Assembly: GCF_019175385.1 (NCBI RefSeq)
Contig: NC_083339.1
Location: forward strand, 26,627,637-26,691,636
Source of the DNA: Lycium barbarum
Lineage: Eukaryota > Streptophyta > Magnoliopsida > Solanales > Solanaceae
DNA length: 64,000 nt
Direction of reading: 5' to 3'
In this document: positions 22,691 to 34,100 of the stretch, piece by piece
How the letters are laid out: the number at the start of each line of letters is the position of its first letter
How positions within the stretch are numbered: position 1 is the stretch's first letter
Notes under the pieces: generated by a model
What the model was told of the DNA's origin: nothing
Seen by the model: only the letters and a program-made list of their open reading frames with translations
Database searches by the model: none
Position numbers and translations under genes: made by a program

Positions 22691-22783
22691 ATTCATGTAT
22701 TTCGTTATCGTTAGGTTGAGGGTTCACTTACCGAAGTGAAAAATTTAAGTACCCGCACGACTTAGTCAAATTGGGTCGTGACA
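22691..22783 (+). mobile_element. Ty3/gypsy LTR (family F2), right part
   Basis: It continues the F2 LTR across the F1 insertion. The words gagggttcacttaccgaagtg, gtacccgcacga and tttgggtcgtgaca-like end match the end of the complete F2 copy (gagggttcgcctactaagg, gtgcccgcacga, ttgggtcgtgaca at 26706-26765). The next base is LRR coding sequence of copy B. Confidence 0.8.
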
Positions 22784-22996
22784 GGGTATCTCTCCTTGCA
22801 ATTCATTAAGATTCTGACAGAATTGCAAGTCCAGTTCTGTAAGCATTCCGCAATCTCCAAGAGAAGAATGGGCCTCTTCCAAATTCTTACACCTCCATAA
22901 ATTTTGTGTCTCCAAGTTTAGCATATCACCAAAATTAGGGGGTTTTGTTAACTCAAGGCTCCTCTTGAGATTCAAATGCTTCAAGTTGCTTATTTT
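22784..22996 (-). pseudogene. LRR exon 4 of TNL copy B, 5' part
   Basis: The acceptor ACAG is at 23000-22997. It is open in frame: SNLKHLNLKRSLELTKPPNF, GDMLNLETQNLWRCKNLEE, then LTELDLQFCQNLNELQGEIP, cut at 22783 by the end of an LTR (TGTCACGACCC on this strand). The last words resemble the final LRR of copy C (LDVQFCQHLNELPGELP). A deletion has therefore joined the first LRRs to the last before the LTR arrived. Confidence 0.85.
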
Positions 22997-23612
22997 CTGT
23001 TTTCATTAATAAAAAACAAAATATATATAAAACATAAGGTTTCTATGAAATATCAATTAGCTACTCCTAATAGAAATATTGTGGGGAAACAATAAAGGGA
23101 AGGTTGTTACAGAATTGATGGAAAAATTTCGTTTTTAGAATGCTCATGAAAATATATTGATTGTAGCTAATGTGAAAAAGAGGTTTCAGCTTTGTATTTG
23201 GAATACATAAGTGTCTTAACATCTAAACATATATTTCTTCTATTTTAATTTAGCAATGCAAATAAAACCTCTATAGCGTAAATTTCATAAATGGCCACAT
23301 AACTATCACATTTTCGTTCATCAAAGGCACTTAACTATATTTTCTAACACAAAAGTAACAAAACTTTGACCTTACTAACACAAAAATCACACCTGTCGGA
23401 AAATTCAACTTTTGTATGGGTAATGTTTTTTAAAATTTTCATCTAAAACATACAAACTCAATTGAAAAGAACTAACGCGACCCAAAACTCATATGTAGAT
23501 ATTAAAAACTAAAAGAGTGAATAAATTTGAAAAACGTTATTACAAGATTATTACTTTCAATGCAAATAGTAATAACTATTACCCCATAAAATTCAATTTC
23601 CTACTAGCCAAC

Positions 23613-26600
23613 TGTAACGACTCATTTCGTCGTTACCGTGAATTTTGAAGGAGGAAGACAGCAATGGGTCCCTAACAGTGTTTTCACCTAGTCCTATCCT
23701 AGAGATTATTTAAGTCAACCAAACTCGTTGTACGCATCGTGTATGATGTAGAAGCATGGGGACCAGACCCAACTTAACCGCCGTAGCAGTTGTATTGGCT
23801 CTACAGCAATGCCGCTGTAGCGGTGTACTAACCGCCACAGGTACCAGGTGATCTCACAGCCGCCATAACGACACTTTAGACGCCCTAGCGGTACTGCCGT
23901 AGCGGTAAACTTGTCGCTGGGGCGGTCTCGCACAGTGAATTTCCCTATTTAAAGGATCATTTCGGGAATTGTCCCATTTTTCATAATCCTAAATTCCAGC
24001 CGCCCAGCTCGGTGGGAAAGCTCAAAAATGAGGTCTTTAGTCCAAATAAGTCCTTCTAACACCCAACAACCCTCCTTCCACCTAAGAAATTACTCCTAAA
24101 CATACTCATCTAGAGAATTATCAAGTGGGTTTCAAGTCATCTAGAATTGGAAGAGTGATGAGGTAGCAACATTTTCTTCCTAAACTCCTTCTAAGCCACC
24201 TCCCATGTTCTTAACCAAAGAAAGGAGCTAATAACTAAGATCTCTACACTCCTTGTCCTTTAAAAATAGATCCTTGCATGGATCTTGGAGATGGGTTCTT
24301 CTAAAATATAAGCTTGAAAATGGGAACAATCTTTAACATTTGATATAGAAGAAGGCTAGAGGTGGGTTAAGACCCCCAAACCTCCCTATTAATCCAAATC
24401 TCGTATGAAGGATTCATATGGAAAGCTTTAATCTTGGGTAACATGGCTGTCTCCAAATTATATCACATGGATCACGATGTAGCAATCAGTTTGAAGGAAT
24501 TAATGGATGTTCGTAGCACCCGCTTAGCCATGACGTAGGTTACGAATTTCCTTTCGGTAGACTCCGGTTAGTTTTTCGTATTGTGTGTAGAAGAAACGGA
24601 GAATACATGTATGGGAAATTGGAGATCTGGGATGGAACTTTAGGATAGTATTGTTATATGTGAATTATTGTTCGGGCTTGTGGCCTGTAGACTCCTTAGG
24701 TATGGATGTGGCCTTGTTGTTTCTGGGTTGATTTATGTGACTTGAAAGTAGCGGACGTAATCTAATTATGCCTATCGATGAAAGTATTTGTAGTGAATGT
24801 AAACGCTAGACAAAATATAACATGTATCATGGTAGTGAATGATGTCCTAGTTAAATGGTGACAAATGACTCGTGTGTAGGATGAGGTTCTTAGCCTAAGC
24901 AAATATGATGAATTAGGAAAATGGCCATATCGTAGGTCAAATTATTGACTTGAGATGTGGTGGGACTAGCCACCCGTTATGTGTACTGGGTTATTTAACT
25001 GTGTTGGCTTGATGTCAGGTGTAGTTGGTAGGTATCGAGTTCTGTGTGTCGTCTTGATTGAATAGAATTGATATACCGTTGTTGGTATTTGTGCTCAATA
25101 TATAATGGCATACCCGCCATGGGTACTTGAGCTATAAATATATGTTGGCATGCCCACTGTTGGTACTGTGATGTGATACGTTGTTGGCTTACCTCGTTAT
25201 GGTACTTGTGATATTAAACTTGATTGTTGATTGTTGACATATGCATTACACGCATTCTCTCATATTCATTCATGGCTGATACCCGATGATGATCCGGTAT
25301 CGTTGATTGAGCAAAACTGATACTTGATAAACTCTTTTACTTGAGTGATTATGAAAAGGTCGATGTCCGAAGATCCATTTCGGAATCGTTGATTTTATGA
25401 AATTGATATTTGATAAACTCTTTACTTGAGTGATTGTGAGAAGGCCGATGTCTGAAGTCCATTCTGGAATTGTTGATTTGTGAAACTGATATTTGACAGA
25501 CTCTTTCGAGTGATTGTGAGGAGGCCGGTGTCCGATGGTTATAATTTGGGCATCGTTCTTGCATGGCCGATTCCGACGTTATCCCGGAATCATTGTTAGT
25601 ACATGGGCTCCGCGGGTCCCCCAGAGTGGTGCCGGTGAGACTCCCCTGTGAGCAATTAGCCAGGATCCCGTCTGTTTGTTGGGCAAAGATCCGGGACGGG
25701 TGGCACTTAGACTTCGTGAGTCACACTGGGTTGTGCTACCGAGACGTTGATATTTCCATCCGGAGTACATGTGTACACCTCATTTGCATGTCATGCATTG
25801 CATTCATACCATTATCACATTGCATTGCATTATGACTTGGCCGAGATGTATGTGATAATTGTATTATGATGATTCTGTTGTGTTGATTGGATTGTGATAA
25901 ATCTGTTGTGATGATCGTAATGCAATGATTCTATCGTAGTGATCGGTTGGATCAGATATACTCAGACTTATCATATAGGGTTTAGATACTATACATAGGC
26001 AATGACGAACATTTGAACTCGGTTTTTGTGACCTGTATTGTTGACTTGTGCCTGCCAAATAAACCTAAGACTAGTAGTGTATCGTGTTAAGCGAGGTTGG
26101 ACATGAAGGTGTTGTAACAATGAGTTCGCTCCTAAAACACGAACGAGCGACTTGGGAATGGTAAAGATGTTGAGAATCTGTATAGGTGTTTGGCCAACTT
26201 ATAATTTATGGTGGATTAGTTGTGACTTAAGTTATATTGAAGTTGTGATCTACTGTTTCGGGATATGTGACTTGATTTAGTGATTATCAGCATTATTCGT
26301 GAATTCTTTACCAATATGTGTTACTAACCATTATCGGCCTATGATACTTACTCAGTACGTGTGTTTGTACTAATAATGCACTTGCTACACCCTTTTTGGG
26401 TGTAGATTGTTTCAGGTGATTGATCAAAGTATATGCGGAAGTTATGCGGTGCTTGTCTGGAAGGCCTCCCATTTCATTCGGGGATTGGAGGTTGAGTCTA
26501 ATATGATGTCATTCTGAAATTTACTTAGTCACTCTTGTATTAGTCTAGACCGGGTCATGGGAAAATTGTATCGAGTCTGTAAACATGTATTGTTGGATTA

Positions 26601-26765
26601 TGAAACATTTGAGTTAGTATTTATAAATGAAATTCCACTGTATTTCTTAATTTCCTAATGTTTTTTAAAGGAATGTTATGTGACTGAAACGTTATATAAA
26701 CGAGAGGGTTCGCCTACTAAGGTGGGGAGGTAGGTGCCCGCACGAGCCTAATTTGGGTCGTGACA
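23613..26765 (+). mobile_element. Ty3/gypsy solo LTR (family F2), complete
   Basis: This 3153-bp LTR starts TGTAACGACTC and ends TTGGGTCGTGACA. Exact duplications CCAAC lie at 23608-23612 and 26766-26770. A TATA-like tatttaaagg is at about 23948. A short array of ggcatacc-ttgttggtac words lies at 25081-25215, and a block around cttactcagtacgtgtg with ttgtactaat at about 26348-26375. No internal region remains. Confidence 0.93.
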
Positions 26766-27369
26766 CCAACAACAATGTAAAATTTCAATTTACATTGGAA
26801 AAGGGGCCTAATATGCCCTAAGATTGAAAAAAAAAAGTTGTTTCGGGCAAATTAACCAACGTTAACTAATATTTATATCAAGTAATATAAGATTTACGAA
26901 TGTAAAAATTTTCCAAGAACAACTCGTCAAAATTTTTAGTCGCTGGGATTAAATAATCAAGGACAAGCTTATCTATGGTCATGTCTTGCTCTGGTACATT
27001 TTGTTCGCGTACCATAATCATGGGGAAAACCACCATCCAACAGTTAGCATCACAAGCCATAACATTTAATTTTCCCTCATCAAAATGAATCATATGGAAA
27101 AAGATTTTGAATTGCATTATAATTAGGAAGAAAAAAAATAAAATTATCAAAATCAAAAAAGTTAATCCTAGACTGAATTGTTTTTTCCACATAGAGAGAA
27201 GAATTGTATATTTGGTGGAAGGATTATTTTTGTTTCTTTAATATTTTAATTTCTGCATATGGATTTTGGGTCAGGTCGGTTTCTATTTATTTGATTAAAA
27301 ATAAAAATAAAAAGAGAATTAAAAATTACTACCCATTGGAAGTTGGATTTTAAGCTAGGTGTGATTTTT

Positions 27370-27645
27370 GTGTTAATAAGTTCTAAGTTTTGTGATTTTT
27401 ATGTTAGAAAAAATAGTTAAGTAACGTTAGTGAAAAAAAGTGATAGTTATGTGATTTTTCAGTTAGAATACATAGTTAAGTAACTTTGGTGAAAAAAAAG
27501 TGTTGGTTATGTGATTTTTTTGTTCGAAAACATAGTTAAGTGGCTTTGGTGAAAACAAATGATAGTTATGTGATTTTTGTGTTAGAAAACACAATTAAGT
27601 GACTTTGCTAAAAAAAAAAAAAGTGATAGTTATGTGACAATCTAT
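27370..27645. repeat. Tandem 60-bp array in a Mutator-like arm
   Basis: About five diverged copies of a unit containing gtgatttttgtgttagaaaa, then catagttaagt, ctttggtga and gtgatagttatgtg. The left arm holds the reverse-complement of one to two units. Confidence 0.85.
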
Positions 27646-27779
27646 GCAATTTTACCTCTTTAATATCGTAATTTCTTTTTAGGGTTTACTTTTCACAATA
27701 TTAAAGATTAAATATTTATAGGAATGTGAGGGAGTCCCCCGGGACTTGCATGTTCTTTACTAAGTAAATATAATTTCAA

Positions 27780-28888
27780 GGAGTAAATTATACACAAAAG
27801 CAAGTTTATATTCAAGATCTTCTACAATTATAACAATTTGATCGGAATTATTATTTCATTATTTTGTATGAGAACTTCGCAACGAACTCCAGTTGATATC
27901 TAATTTTTAAAAAAACATTAAATTCCAAGAATTAAAAATATTTCACATGAGAAATGTTTCTTTACAATTCTTTATGATACAGTACTTCGTTTTAGATTGT
28001 GAACGTCAAATTAGTTCAATCCCACCTAAATATTTTAAAGATATAATTGCTAAAAGAAAGCTGATGGAGAGAGAGGGAGAGGTTATACGTCTGATTTTGT
28101 GATGAAGTTTGTATTTGTAAGTTTTGATTTTGTGATGAAGTTTGTATTTGTAAGTTTTGATTTTGTGATGAAGTTTGTATTTGTAAGTTTTAAATTCACT
28201 TCCAAGTGAGTGATTAGCCAAAAAAAAAAAAAATGGATTTAATTATGGATATCAGAATATTTATTTAATGTAGCATTTAAATCATGGACTGATTAATTTA
28301 CTTGCATTGACCTATCAAAACATTTATTTCAATCTCCTTATTTCGTAGATTATAATTAGAAGATGTAAATTACACAAAAGCAAGTTTATATACCAGATGT
28401 TCTATCATTGTAACAATTTGTTCAGAATTATTGTTCCATTATTTTGTACGAGAATTTTGCAACATGTCACCATTTGATATCTACTATTTGAAAATTTAAA
28501 TCAAAAGTATTTCACATGAAAACTGCTTCTTTACTATTCTTTGTGATAAAGTACTTCACCTTATGTTATTTATAACCCTGTTCCTATAGAAAACAAATAT
28601 AGACATATTTGCTTTTTATGGTTCCATCCTTTTGTCGTTTCAAATTTAATGCAATTACAATATATATGGATGGAATATATTTAAATGCCTATGTTTCATA
28701 ATACATAAATATATTCTTTGTGATAAAGTACTTCACCTTAAGTTATTTATAACCCTGTTCCTATAGAAAACAAATATAGACATATTTGCTTTCTATGGTT
28801 CCTTCCTTTTGTCGTTTAAAATTTAATGCAATTACAATATATATGGATGGAATATATTTAAATGCTTATGTTTCATAATACATAAATA
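27780..28888. repeat. Locally duplicated intron sequence
   Basis: Three overlapping duplications are visible. 27785-27990 resembles 28369-28560 (acacaaaagcaagtttata, gatatcta, tatttcacatga). A 33-bp unit gattttgtgatgaagtttgt is repeated three times at 28093-28191. A 177-bp tandem duplication covers 28535-28711 and 28712-28888 with few differences. All lie in intron 3 of copy B. Confidence 0.85.
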
Positions 28889-29043
28889 TGAATGTTTAGA
28901 GAAAATGAATAGCAGAAACAAATATATAGCATGTTTAAGTCCTTTTGCGTGCTTCACATTGGATTTTTGTATTATGTTTGCTCCTACAAACATAGTTTCT
29001 CGATCCATCTTTGGTTCACAATTTTTTTAAATCGAACAGGACA

Positions 29044-29163
29044 TTGTCCCTGATTTACGGTTCAAAATAGCCTTTTTCTAGGGATGACTTGGTACCAAAA
29101 AGCTATTTTCGCGCCGGGTATTTAAAAATTGTCCCTGATTTACGGTTCAAAATAGCCTTTTTA
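29044..29163. repeat. 34-bp direct repeat
   Basis: The word ttgtccctgatttacggttc and the following 14 bases occur at 29044 and again at 29129, 85 bp apart. It lies within intron 3 of copy B. Confidence 0.85.
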
Positions 29164-29299
29164 GGTTTTAATGAAAAATATTTGGACTAAAATAACCTTA
29201 AGTTGAGTGGCAAAGATGGTAAAGCAATGTGGCATGCAAGTCCTAACAAATTGGACAAAGTCTATATACATTGGACTTTCAAGTTTTAAGTTTTAACTT

Positions 29300-29476
29300 T
29301 GCCTGTGTGAGAGCGTGCACATTGCCGATCTCAAGCCCGAATGAAGGATGAGGGTTGTCGAGGGTCAATCAACAACAACCTCTCTACCCGATAAAGGTAG
29401 GGATAAGGCTGCGTACATCTTATCCTACCCAGACCCCACTTGTGAGATTACACTGGGTTTGTTATTGTTGTTGTTG
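29300..29476 (+). mobile_element. TS-type SINE or RTE 3' end
   Basis: It contains acctctctacccgataaagg, gggataaggctgcgtacatc, ccagaccccacttgtgagat and tacactgggtttgtt, and ends in TTG repeats. This tail, with TTG repeats, is the known 3' end of the tobacco TS SINE family and of RTE-related elements. The 5' limit is uncertain. Confidence 0.6.
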
Positions 29477-29587
29477 CAAGTTTTAAGTTTTACATGATGC
29501 TAATTATGTATATCAAAGCATTTATTTGGTGTAGTACTTGAATCGTGGCGTGATTAATTGGAAAGAGACAGTGCGCACAAAGTATAC

Positions 29588-29875
29588 CTTTGATGTTGGC
29601 CAAAGTTCCGTAAGCCGAATTTCAGATAATACAAGGCCAACAAGGTGTGATGGTTCAAACCTCTCAGGCAATGAACTTGAAGGATAGTTTCGCCATTCTA
29701 TCCACTGCAGGCTAGAAGGAAGATAAGTGATAGCGCTATACGAGAAAACAATTTCATGATCAAGTATCAACACCTGTAAGCTTTGAAACCTCTTGAATAC
29801 CTTGCTATGATTTACGTGTTCATCTTCAAAACTATAACCTTTTGAGATCCGTAGGCTTTCCACCTTTTTGATTTT
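29588..29875 (-). pseudogene. Exon 3 of TNL copy B (linker to LRR)
   Basis: The acceptor ACAG is at 29879-29876 and the donor AAG|GTATAC at 29588/29587. It is 288 nt, 96 whole codons, with no stop. It reads KIKKVESLRISKGYSFEDE, then FKRFQSLQVLILDHE, AITYLPSSLQWIEWRNY, LPERFEPSHLVGL and ends TELWPTSK. This is the conserved TNL block between NB-ARC and the first LRRs. Exon 4 continues in phase with KISNLKHLNL. Confidence 0.85.
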
Positions 29876-30001
29876 CTGTAAAGAAGGAAACAAATATCTA
29901 TTTGTCCGGGAATAAAAAAATATGAAGCAGAAAACTCAACGGAACAAAGTCGCAATAGTATGAGCTTACAAAATTATCAATTTAGTTAAAATATTCCTTA
30001 C

Positions 30002-31094
30002 CAACTTTCATGCAAAAAGGTCTTGAACCTCCTCATGAAGCCATATTCTGCAGTTTCGATACTCTTTCCTTAACAACACATTTTGATCCATTTCTCTTAT
30101 CAATTTATGTATCTGATATCTGCAGCAGCCATCTCCACTGATGGATAGGAGAAATTTTTCGATGAGGTAGTTTATTCCAATCAATTGAATACCACAACTC
30201 TTAAGTATTCGTTCCACATACTTTCTTGGTTCATGATTGAACAAGCATGCGATATCTAGGAATATTCTCATCAAATCTTTATCCAACCCATCAAGACCAC
30301 TCTTAAGTTTTCCTAGAATGTCATCACTAGGGATTTTCTTCGTTCTATCAATTATGTCTCTCCATTGCTCTTTGTTTCGTTCATAAACCGAAGAACCCAA
30401 AACTATAAGAGCTAAAGGGAGTCCATCAGCATACTTCACCATTTCACTTGAAAGTTCCTCAAAATCTCTCTCTAGAGATTTTCTTTTGAAAGCATGCATG
30501 CATAACAGTTCAAGAGCTCTCTCAGATAATAGTAGGACTTCATCTACTAGGACTTCATATACTTTAGCCGAACGAGTGATTAACAGGTGCTTGTCTCTCG
30601 TGGTAATCAGAAGTCTACTACCCCTACCAAACCACTCTTGCCCTTCAACTAAAAATTTTAGTTGATTTATATGGTTTACATCATCAAGAATGACCAAAAC
30701 TTTCTTCCGGCTAAGCCTATTGCTGATAATTATGACACCTTCACATTCACTAGTTATAGTCATCTTTATACCCAAGAGCTTTTGGATGAGATCTTTCTGT
30801 AACCATATTAGTCCCTTCTTCTGGTAAATTTCTCCAACATCATCAAGAAAACAATCAGCGTCAAATCGAAGGCGACATCTCTCGTATGTAGCACTAGCAA
30901 TTTTTGTTTTGCCTATACCGCCCATCCCCCATATTCCAATATAACCAACATCATCTGATTCCATATCTAAAAATGAGATTATTTTCTCGATTTGAGAATT
31001 TATTCCCACTAAACATTCCGAAAAAGGTGAAATAACTTGAATGGACTTGGGTGATATGTCGTCAACTACCTTCTTGATGCAATCTGCCTCATCC
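30002..31094 (-). pseudogene. NB-ARC exon of TNL copy B, open except for a last-codon stop
   Basis: The exon is open for about 360 codons from the acceptor TAG|GGATGAG at 31095/31094. Counting from LVGINS (31009 onwards): P-loop GMGGIGKT at 28-35, kinase-2 LVILDD at 105-110, RNBS-B LLITTRD at 133-139, GLPLAL at 196-201. The MHD position reads IHK (300-302) instead of MHD. The exon closes LHEEVQDLFA, then TGA, then Lys-Leu at donor TTG|GTAAGG (30002/30001). Copy A reads DLFKGKL there, so the stop replaces the Gly codon GGA. The NB-ARC is the ATP/ADP switch of the receptor. Alone this exon could give at most a truncated product. Confidence 0.93.
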
Positions 31095-31164
31095 CTATGT
31101 ATATGAATTCAGGCATGTGAAAAGTACATATTGTCTCATGATAGTTTATACTTGTTTAATTCAG

Positions 31165-34100
31165 TATGTCAATTTTCGCGAAAAACATTGTCACTGAGCT
31201 TAACAAAGGTGATAAGCTAAACGGTGACAATTACGAAATATGGAGTATGAAAATCCAATATGCCCGAGAAGAGCAAGAGGCTTTTGAAGCTCTTAATGTG
31301 TCTGACACTTCCTGAAAATGGTGATACTCCCCAACATGTGAAAGATCTCGAGGCTTATCAGTCTTGGAAAAAGAAGAATTCTCTTGCTCGCATAACGTTG
31401 TTGAGCAACATGGATAACGAGATTATGAGAGAATTCCAAGAGTATTACAATGATAAGGACATGTGGTCCGCATTAAAAGAAAAGTTTGATCATACTTCAG
31501 TTGCCAAGTTAAGAGCGCTTACTATTAAGTTTGATACTTATAAGAAGTGTCTTGATCATACTATGCGTAAGCATCTGCGCCATATGTCGAATATGGTGAA
31601 TGAACTGAAAGATGCCGGTCACGTGTTGATCAAAGAGCAACAAGTACAAGCTGTGATTCACTCCCTACCCAACGCTGGGAAAATATGAAATGCACTTGAC
31701 CCATAATGTAGCATCAAAACTATGGAAGATGCTAAGCATTATTCGGAACTCGAGAAAGAGCCTTGGGATGGACAAAGCTACTACAAGTGTGTGTGTGGCG
31801 AGTTCAAGTCCAGAACGTGGACAAGGCCAAAAACGCAAGTATGGTGGGTTTTTCAAAAAGAAAAGGAAGGGACAAGCCACGAAAAAGCCTAAATATAATC
31901 AAGAAGAACTAAAAGGTGCTTCTGTTCGACAGAAGAAAGTGAATATGGCGAAGGTAAAATGCTACAATTGTGAGAACAAGGGACATATTGCTCATAATTG
32001 TCCTGAGCCTAAAAAGGTATATGACCTTATTTCTAATTTACATAGTGATGTAAATGTATCTTGTTGTGCTTATCTAACTGAATCACATCTTATGTAGATT
32101 GTAGACTCGAGAGCCACCGACCATCTAGTGAAGGACAGAGATGCATTTGTACATTTTTGAAGAATTCCACAACGAGCAAAATGGATTTACGTAGGAAACA
32201 ACTCCAAAGGCATGGTGGCCGAACTTTGTTTCTACATGATGTACTATTCGCCCCTTCAATTCGTCGGAATCTATTCTCATTCACAATGTTGATTAATTTA
32301 GGATTTTATTTAATCTTTCATAAACATGGTTTGGATTTGAATTTGGCCAAGACAAAATATGGCACTAGTTATCCTTGTAATGGTTTTATTATATTGGATA
32401 GTGTACCTAGTTTCAATAATAATAAAAAATTTTCCTTATTTACGTTTACTTCTAATTATGAAAATGATGTAAATCTATGGTATGCTAGGCTTGGCCATAT
32501 TGGTTAGCAAAGAATGAATCGCCTAGACAAATAAAGTCTTCTTGGCTCTATAGACAAAGTAGATTTGTCTACTTGCGAATTTTTCCTAGCCGGAAAAACG
32601 ACAAGAAAACCATTTGGGAAAGGCACAAGAGTTGATACTCTATTGCAATTAATTCATTCTGACATCTGTGGTCCAATGAATGTAAGGGAAAACCATGATG
32701 CTATTTACTTCATCACATTTATAAATGATTTTACTCGATTTGGTTATGTATAGTTGATTTCTCATAGATATAAAGCTTTGAGTTGTTTTATTAAGTTTAT
32801 GAACATAGTTGAAAATCAACTAGATAGAAAAATCAAAGCTTTAAGCACATATTTGTCTGATGAGTTCAAACAATTGTGTGATGAAAAGGGAATTCAAAGA
32901 CAATTAACTACTCCCTACACTCCACAACAAAATGGTGTTGCGGAATGACGAAATAGAACCTTGTTAGAAATGGTTGGGTCAATGATGGCACAAGCAAAAT
33001 TTCCTATCACCTATTAAGGTGATACTTTGCTCATTGTTGCATTTGTACTTAATTGTGTCCCTTCTAAGTCAGTTACATCTATGCGATATGAGTTATGGAC
33101 TAAACCAAAGCCTAATTTGAGCATTTTGAAGCTTTGGGGTTGTGCTGCTCTTATTCATAATCGATTTTTCTGATATGGAAAATTAGGTCCAAGGGAAGAA
33201 AGTATATCTTTATATGATACTCTAAGCAGTCTAAGGGTATGTGTTCTTAAGTGAGCAAGATAGTGGCATTGTAACTGAAGTTGAATCACGCGATGTTACA
33301 TTCCTAGAGAATGATTTTCCTAAGCAGGGCGAGATAGGTCAAGACTTATCTCTTTATGAACCTACAGACCAGATTGCCTTCGCTATAGATGCTCAAATGG
33401 ATTGGAGTGGTAGTCATTTAGATGATAATGGATTAGTTCCTACCACCACAAATACTCAATCATTATTGAATTCTTTTGATATTGCTAGTCCGAGTGAGAG
33501 TAACTTACCAATTGATAAATCAATTTATCCATCTCAACCTCGACCAACGAGTCGTCCAAAAATTCCCCGTCGTCAACTTGAGATCGAAGATGAAGCATTT
33601 ATATAGATACTCCAGAAGATGAAAAAGAACCATGGAATATAAATGAGGCTCTTACATGCCAGCAAAGGATAAATGGCTAAAAGCAATGTAGGAGGAAATG
33701 GAATCAATGAAATCAAACCAAGTGTGGGAATTGGTTGATCTACCTATGGGTCGTAAAGCTATTGGGAACAAATGGATTCCCAAAATAAAGCGTAAGGCTG
33801 ATGGTAGTAATGAAAGGTATAAAGCTCGCCTCGTAGCTAAGGGTATACACAACTTGAAGGAATCGATTATGAGAAAACTTTTTCACCTGTTATGGGGTTT
33901 ACCTCGATAAGGCTAATTTTGTCAATGGTAGCTAATTTAGATCTTGAAATGCATCAAATGGATGTAAAAATCACATTTCTCCAAGGAGAACTAGAAGAGG
34001 AAATCTATATGGATCAATATGTAGGTTTTGTGAAAAAACGTCAAGAGCATAAAGTTTGCCGACTTCGTAGGTCAATTTATGGCCTTAAGCAGTCTTCTAG

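Larger units (their letters stand above)
23278..27655. mobile_element. Mutator-like element with long inverted arms, hosting a solo LTR
   Basis: The left arm (from gtaaatttcataaatggcca) is mirrored by the right arm (ending gcaattttac at 27655). Reverse-complement pairs include cacataactatcac, cttaactatattttctaaca and acacaaaaatcacacctg. The right arm is expanded into about five copies of a roughly 60-bp unit (27370-27645). Flanks ctctatagc and ctctttaat match at only six of nine positions. Without the 23613-26765 LTR it is about 1.2 kb. A frame at 26878-27192 (minus) has no recognisable domain. It sits in intron 3 of TNL copy B. Confidence 0.6.

Noticed and set aside
28006..28221. 71-codon minus-strand frame with three KTYKYKLHHKI repeats
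   Set aside because: It is the translation of a 33-bp tandem repeat in an intron.
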